From an uncultured Candidatus Saccharibacteria bacterium (lineage in GTDB: Bacteria; Patescibacteriota; Saccharimonadia; Saccharimonadales; Saccharimonadaceae): a stretch of DNA of 18,085 bases. The position numbers were made by a program, and so were the translations under genes. Under the pieces are notes generated by a model. The model was not told the origin of the DNA. It ran no database searches and saw only the letters and a list, made by a program, of their open reading frames with translations. The stretch's first letter is position 1; every line of letters begins with the position of its first letter. Of this stretch, positions 14,785-18,085 are shown piece by piece. The stretch covers positions 1 to 18,085 of the forward strand of contig CALHWA010000105.1 of assembly GCA_938036845.1 (NCBI GenBank), written 5' to 3'.

Positions 14785-14793
14785 AGTATATCA
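14785..14793 (-). promoter_or_regulatory. obg extended -10 promoter
   Basis: On the minus strand TG-A-TATACT (-10 at 14785-14790) lies 9 bases before the obg ATG, which leaves a leader of about 2-3 bases. It directly follows, and by one base overlaps, the U-tract of the upstream terminator. No clear -35. Confidence 0.6.
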
Positions 14794-14822
14794 AAAACAC
14801 CTCTGCAGCAACAGAGGTGTTT
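14793..14822 (-). terminator. Intrinsic terminator of the LysM-CHAP gene
   Basis: Arms AAACACCTCTG (14795-14805) and CAGAGGTGTTT (14812-14822) form a perfect 11-bp stem with a 6-base loop. On the minus strand the stem runs into TTTTT, the usual terminator form for the LysM-CHAP gene ending at 14843. Confidence 0.9.
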
Positions 14823-14842
14823 GATAGGCTTATTGCGTGGTA

Positions 14843-16081
14843 TTAGTAGATGTACTGGTAGCGACCACCGACTGCTTCGTTCCATGGGATGTTACCAAAG
14901 CCAACGCGGTTGAATCCACCACCCCAGCGGAAGCCGTTCATCTCGCTAACGGTGACCGAAACACCAGGGTTAACACTCTCGACGATGGCAACGTGGCCAT
15001 ACCCACCACCATTTTGCATCACTGCACCAACGGCTGGCGTTGTGCCGACACCGTAGCCAGATGCACGAGCAAAGCTAGCCCAGGTAGCAGCATTGCCCCA
15101 CTGGCGACCAATAGGCCGACCAAGCTCAAGACGACGCTCGTAGGCGTAGAAGGTACAGTTGCCCCAGGCATAGCCACCGCCGTCACCACCACCTGTCCAG
15201 GCATGAGCTGTGCCGGCAGCGCCGCCGTAAGCGCCGGTGCCGTTGTAGCTATTTGTGCCAGTTGCGCTGGTTGCGCGCGCAGCAGCACCAGAGCGTGGCG
15301 CTACATAGCCTGGCTGCTCTTCTGTTGGTAGCGAGCCATCAGGAATGATCAGTTGTGAGCCCTTAGCGGGGGTAGAGGTCAATTCAAGGTCGTTATAGAG
15401 AGTCAGCTGGTTCTTATCTGCTTTGTATTTAGCGGCAATGCTATCAAGCGTGTCACCATCCTTAACGGTGTAAAGAATACCATTGACTGGTAAGATAGTT
15501 AGCTCTTTGCCCGGCTCAAGCGCATCACTGGTGAGCTTGTTAACCCATTTGATAGTCTGTGTGCTAATTTTGAACTTATCAGCAAGGCTTGGCACGCTAT
15601 CGCCAGCAACTGTGGTGTATTTCTTGATGGTACGGTTGTCGGCTGTTGGCTGGACAATCTGCGGCTTGTTGATCGTCGTGGCGCTCGTTTGGGTAAACGA
15701 GTTCTCTGCAGCAATTGACTGCGAGAGGTTGGCGACGTTGTTGGTAACAGGCAGATTTGTGCTCTCAGCAATTGATGTAGCAACATTGGTTGCAACGAGC
15801 TGATCCACCCCATCTGCCGATGGCGTTGCTGCTGTCTGGCGTGTTGCACTAACGGGCGCGGCGCTGGCTAGAGCGGTGTTTTCTGCCAAAATTGGCTGGT
15901 AGCTCATGGCAACGAGCGAAAGAATCAGGACAAAAACCCCGACATAGGCCGATGTCCGTACCGGCGATAATGACTTATACAGTGGTCGCGGACGCCGACT
16001 CCGCACGGTAATAGGCGAAAGTTCGAGTTGTGAAGCCTGCTCGGCTGCTTGTTGTTGACGAATGATCGTTCTCCTGCGCAT
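14843..16081 (-). CDS. LysM-CHAP peptidoglycan hydrolase
   Basis: This is a surface-bound cell-wall enzyme of 412 residues. A basic N-terminal segment (1-43) precedes a signal anchor at about 44-62 (TSAYVGVFVLILSLVAMSY). A Ser/Thr/Ala/Asn-rich linker follows (65-150), then two LysM peptidoglycan-binding repeats (about 153-197 and 202-247), a Gly/Ala-rich linker (260-300) and a CHAP domain (about 300-412). Catalytic Cys309 is in YAWGNCTFYAYERR, the His is in YGHVAIVE (363), and SEMNG (379-383) supplies the third polar residue. CHAP domains cut peptidoglycan as amidases or endopeptidases. The ATG at 16081 has no close ribosome site (a GAGG lies 20 bases upstream); a stop codon just before it excludes an earlier start. 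It lies between mltG and obg on the same strand. Confidence 0.9.
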   Translation of the reverse strand: MRRRTIIRQQQAAEQASQLELSPITVRSRRPRPLYKSLSPVRTSAYVGVFVLILSLVAMSYQPILAENTALASAAPVSATRQTAATPSADGVDQLVATNVATSIAESTNLPVTNNVANLSQSIAAENSFTQTSATTINKPQIVQPTADNRTIKKYTTVAGDSVPSLADKFKISTQTIKWVNKLTSDALEPGKELTILPVNGILYTVKDGDTLDSIAAKYKADKNQLTLYNDLELTSTPAKGSQLIIPDGSLPTEEQPGYVAPRSGAAARATSATGTNSYNGTGAYGGAAGTAHAWTGGGDGGGYAWGNCTFYAYERRLELGRPIGRQWGNAATWASFARASGYGVGTTPAVGAVMQNGGGYGHVAIVESVNPGVSVTVSEMNGFRWGGGFNRVGFGNIPWNEAVGGRYQYIY

Positions 16082-16121
16082 CTATTGCTAGGGCGCTACT
16101 ACCTCACTCTGTCTTTCTTCT

Positions 16122-16127
16122 CTTATA
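16122..16127 (-). promoter_or_regulatory. Possible -10 for the LysM-CHAP gene
   Basis: TATAAG on the minus strand, with TCGACA 19 bp upstream as a loose -35, would give a leader of about 34 bases. The leader lacks a well-spaced ribosome site. Confidence 0.35.
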
Positions 16128-16304
16128 CAAGAGAACGGAGCACACATGTCGACCGATTTTATTATGATATTAAAAAAATTGATTTCGGTGCTCGTACGAC
16201 ATTTAAAGGCAGGCCATTGGTAGAGTAATTTCCCTCTCTTGCATTCCCAGTATCCTCACTCCCCGACTGGCTACCATCCATTCTACTATGCGGTTGTAGT
16301 TTAG

Positions 16305-16549
16305 TCAATGGCTTACCACAGTGGTGGGAGATGATATTTTGTGAAAATTGCAACAGTTTTGGCCTGATATTGTCACATGATGGACTTTCTGTTTTGCACA
16401 CCCTTGGCAGACACGAAGCTTAGCTTCAATAGTATTTACTTTTTCGTAGGGCTTAATACCTCAGCGCGTTGTTTCATACAATACACGCAATTTTTATAAC
16501 ATATTATTAGATTGCAAGATAAACACCTCTGGGATACTTGGTTTGATTT
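16305..16549 (-). pseudogene. Possible remnant of a small zinc-ribbon protein
   Basis: On the minus strand one open frame (16549-16439) encodes a cysteine-rich stretch, CLSC...CYKNCVYCMKQRAEV. A second frame, open from 16460 to a TGA at 16305-16307, encodes IKPYEKVNTIEAKLRVCQGCAKQK. Joined by one frameshift near 16455-16460 they read like a short protein with CxxC knuckles. There is no good start codon or ribosome site in frame. The protein-like look may be chance in A+T-rich DNA, so this is a weak call. Confidence 0.22.
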
Positions 16550-16602
16550 TTACCCGCACTAGGAAGGACCATTTGAGAGCATATGAAGCCACAGCCGAAG
16601 CG

Positions 16603-18085
16603 TTACAACTCCGAGCAAAGCTTCTTACAGTGCTGCTTGATATTGGCCTGGTGCTCGGCATCGGTATTGGCGAAGTAGACATTGCCATCATCACCAGCGA
16701 GGAAGAACTCATAGCTACCAGGTGCTGGATCAGCCACTGCTTTGAGTGCGCCAAGGCCAGGCGTGGCAATTGGCCCAGGTGGCAAGCCTGGCTTGATGCG
16801 TGTATTGTATGGCGAATCGAGATTAACATTAGGGCTAACGCCGGCGATATCCGCCCCATAGATGAAGGTCACATCCGAGCCAAGCACCTTATTCTCGCGC
16901 AACCTCTTGTAAAAGACCTGGGCAATCTGCCGCTGGATCTGATAGCAATCTTGGCTCGCGCCGCCACACCCCATCTCGCGCTGGATGATAGAAGCAAGAG
17001 TGATAGCTTGGTAAAGATTGAGCTTTTGAGCTGCGAATTTGTCGATCAAACCATTGTTCTGAATCTGCTCATACATATGCGCGAAGGCTGCCTTGAGCGC
17101 CGCCTCTGGCCCTTGATTGGCCGGCACAGAGTATGTATCACCAAAGATATAGCCCTCGAGCGAGGTGCCAGCTGGCTTGTTGGCAAAGAGTGGGCTGTTG
17201 TATGTTTTCGCTAGTGCAGCTTTGATCGACTCCTCGCTGTAGCCAGCCCGCTTGAGCGCCGTGGTGGCATCTTGACCTTGCGGCTTATAGCGCGAATCGA
17301 CGACAGTGCCGCCCGGCAAGAATGTAACGACGCGATTATCATGACACCCCTGCGAAAGCTTGGTTGCGATCTCGGGCAACGACTGCGCAGGGCTAAACTG
17401 ACATACGCCAGTATGGAGTTGATTGCGTGAGCCCGACAGGCGGGTGTAGATATCAAAGGCGCGAACATCACGAATCAGCCCCTGCTCTTTCAGTGTAGCA
17501 GCAACAGTCTTGAACGTGTCGCCCTCACCAATCGTTATCGTCTTGGTCGTGGTGTCGGTCTGGTCGACCGGCTGCAGGTTTTGATGATACCACCAGTATG
17601 CTACTGCAAGGATGAGCAACATTAGCAGCCCAATGCTGCTCAGCCACCATAGCCATCGGCGACGCCCGTGACGTGGCCGCTCAGTATTGTAGCGTGGGGA
17701 TTTTTTTTGAGAGCCAATCGTCCGACCTTTTGGTGCATCATCGGCAAAGAGTGGCGAAACACCGTCATTGTCAAGTAGACTCCCTCGCTGCGGCTCTGGT
17801 GCGGACTGTGGCGGCTGGTCATCATCAAAGCCGTAGAAGCTATCATCATCAAGCCCAGACGGCAGCGTGTCATCAGCAAAATCATCAACTGGAATGGTCG
17901 CTGGTTGAGGTTGAGGCTCAGGTGCTGACTGCTGAATCGGTACTGCATAAGCATCACGAGATGGTGCTGGCGCGCGATAGGACTGTGGCTGTGGTGTAGG
18001 CTGTGGCTGTGGTTGCGGCCTGCTCACCCGCGTATAGGGGTCGTATGTCTGCGGCGGCGTGGGAGACGGTGTAGGTTGTGGCTGG
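16603..18085 (-). CDS. mltG: Endolytic transglycosylase MltG (YceG-like), 5'-partial
   Basis: MltG cleaves nascent glycan strands in the periplasmic/outer face of the membrane and sets their length. Numbering from an internal GTG at 18027 gives 474 residues. A long Pro/Gln-rich and acidic cytoplasmic segment (1-115) is followed by basic residues and a membrane helix (125-146), a LysM-like subdomain (about 160-200), and the YceG catalytic domain with LEGYIFGDTY (290-299), LASIIQREMG with catalytic Glu351, IYGAD (389-393), SPYNTRIKPGLPPGPI (405-420) and the terminal FFLAGDDGNVYFANTDAEH. The frame stays open to the window edge with the same Pro/Gln-rich character and the GTG has no ribosome site, so the true start is probably outside. 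Six Cys (209, 228, 354, 361, 467, 471) lie in the external part, enough for three disulfides. Confidence 0.93.
   Translation of the reverse strand, partial: QPQPTPSPTPPQTYDPYTRVSRPQPQPQPTPQPQSYRAPAPSRDAYAVPIQQSAPEPQPQPATIPVDDFADDTLPSGLDDDSFYGFDDDQPPQSAPEPQRGSLLDNDGVSPLFADDAPKGRTIGSQKKSPRYNTERPRHGRRRWLWWLSSIGLLMLLILAVAYWWYHQNLQPVDQTDTTTKTITIGEGDTFKTVAATLKEQGLIRDVRAFDIYTRLSGSRNQLHTGVCQFSPAQSLPEIATKLSQGCHDNRVVTFLPGGTVVDSRYKPQGQDATTALKRAGYSEESIKAALAKTYNSPLFANKPAGTSLEGYIFGDTYSVPANQGPEAALKAAFAHMYEQIQNNGLIDKFAAQKLNLYQAITLASIIQREMGCGGASQDCYQIQRQIAQVFYKRLRENKVLGSDVTFIYGADIAGVSPNVNLDSPYNTRIKPGLPPGPIATPGLGALKAVADPAPGSYEFFLAGDDGNVYFANTDAEHQANIKQHCKKLCSEL
17982..18085. repeat. Low-complexity Pro/Gln-coding repeat in mltG
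   Basis: Imperfect repeats of a six-base unit (GGCTGT/GGTTGT on the plus strand, CAGCC/CAACC on the coding strand) encode the PQPQPTPQPQ-type tract of the MltG cytoplasmic segment. The tract reappears at the window edge (18069-18085). Such DNA is prone to slippage, so its length may vary between strains. Confidence 0.6.

Larger units (their letters stand above)
16082..16602. other. 521-bp A+T-rich gap between mltG and LysM-CHAP
   Basis: No intact gene is supported. The right part (16305-16549, minus strand) resembles a frameshifted cysteine-rich small protein and is listed separately. Two 7-bp complementary segments (GCCATTG 16213-16219, CAATGGC 16306-16312) and a short hairpin (GAAGC/GCTTC near 16413-16430) suggest possible RNA structure. 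I looked for landmarks of tmRNA, RNase P RNA, SRP RNA and the ydaO c-di-AMP riboswitch and found none that were convincing. The left end carries the probable LysM-CHAP promoter. Confidence 0.5.

Noticed and set aside
16162..16401. 79-residue minus-strand frame in the mltG/LysM-CHAP gap
   Set aside because: No ribosome site, odd Ser/Asn/His-rich composition and no recognisable motif; it overlaps the alternative CxxC frame.
16082..16602. tmRNA, RNase P RNA, SRP RNA or ydaO riboswitch in the gap
   Set aside because: Short resemblances (TGACTAAAC, AGAAAGTCC) were seen, but none of the surrounding conserved cores or ends (T-loop with CCA, GAGGAAAGTCC, GGAAGCAG, GCTAACC) is present.
16543..17214. 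223-residue plus-strand open frame opposite mltG
   Set aside because: It covers the MltG catalytic domain on the other strand; MltG motifs are clear, so this is a shadow frame.

Overview
The window is a stretch of bacterial chromosome with roughly 50-60% G+C in most genes. It most resembles a member of the Candidatus Saccharibacteria (TM7)/CPR lineage. I infer this, at moderate confidence, from the gene mix: a ClpB without its N-domain under a CIRCE element, an E. coli-type exonuclease I outside the gammaproteobacterial context, LysM-CHAP and MltG wall enzymes, and an Obg with a C-terminal OCT domain. UGA is used as a stop (uvrA, minus strand, 68-70), so the code looks standard. I see no rRNA, tRNA, CRISPR array, insertion sequence or origin.

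Layout: uvrA (68-2902, minus); a YhhN/TMEM86-like membrane protein (2986-3726, minus); a HAD 5'-nucleotidase-like enzyme and a Nudix hydrolase in one minus-strand unit (3808-4992). Next come a CIRCE operator and promoter and, on the plus strand, clpB (5309-7462) and a small GlsB/YeaQ-type membrane protein (7524-7778), closed by a strong hairpin terminator that also faces the convergent gene. Then follows a probable metal-homeostasis cluster: a long COG0523/CobW GTPase (7878-9500, minus), a degenerate short-chain dehydrogenase (9630-10508, minus) and a divergent Fur/Zur-family regulator (10579-11010, plus). Exonuclease I (11273-12685, minus), an A+T-rich orphan with a C-terminal membrane anchor (12839-13393, plus), obg (13399-14775, minus), a LysM-CHAP wall hydrolase (14843-16081, minus), a 521-bp A+T-rich gap, and mltG (16603 to the window end, minus) complete the window.

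How it works together: one part handles damage and stress (UvrA, ExoI, ClpB, GlsB, nucleotide clean-up by Nudix/HAD). The Fur-family regulator, the SDR and the GTPase look like a zinc- or metal-responsive module; the regulator and SDR share one palindromic operator-promoter. The MltG and LysM-CHAP genes act on peptidoglycan.

The most striking observation is at the level of gene expression. Seven first-in-unit genes have a good -10 box (often an extended TGn -10) only 6-9 bases before the ATG and no Shine-Dalgarno, which predicts leaderless mRNAs. clpB, glsB, the HAD gene and the GTPase have classical AGGAG sites. The SDR and regulator promoters point away from each other and appear to share one self-complementary TTGCAA -35 hexamer, 18 bp from each -10, inside a perfect 9-5-9 palindrome.
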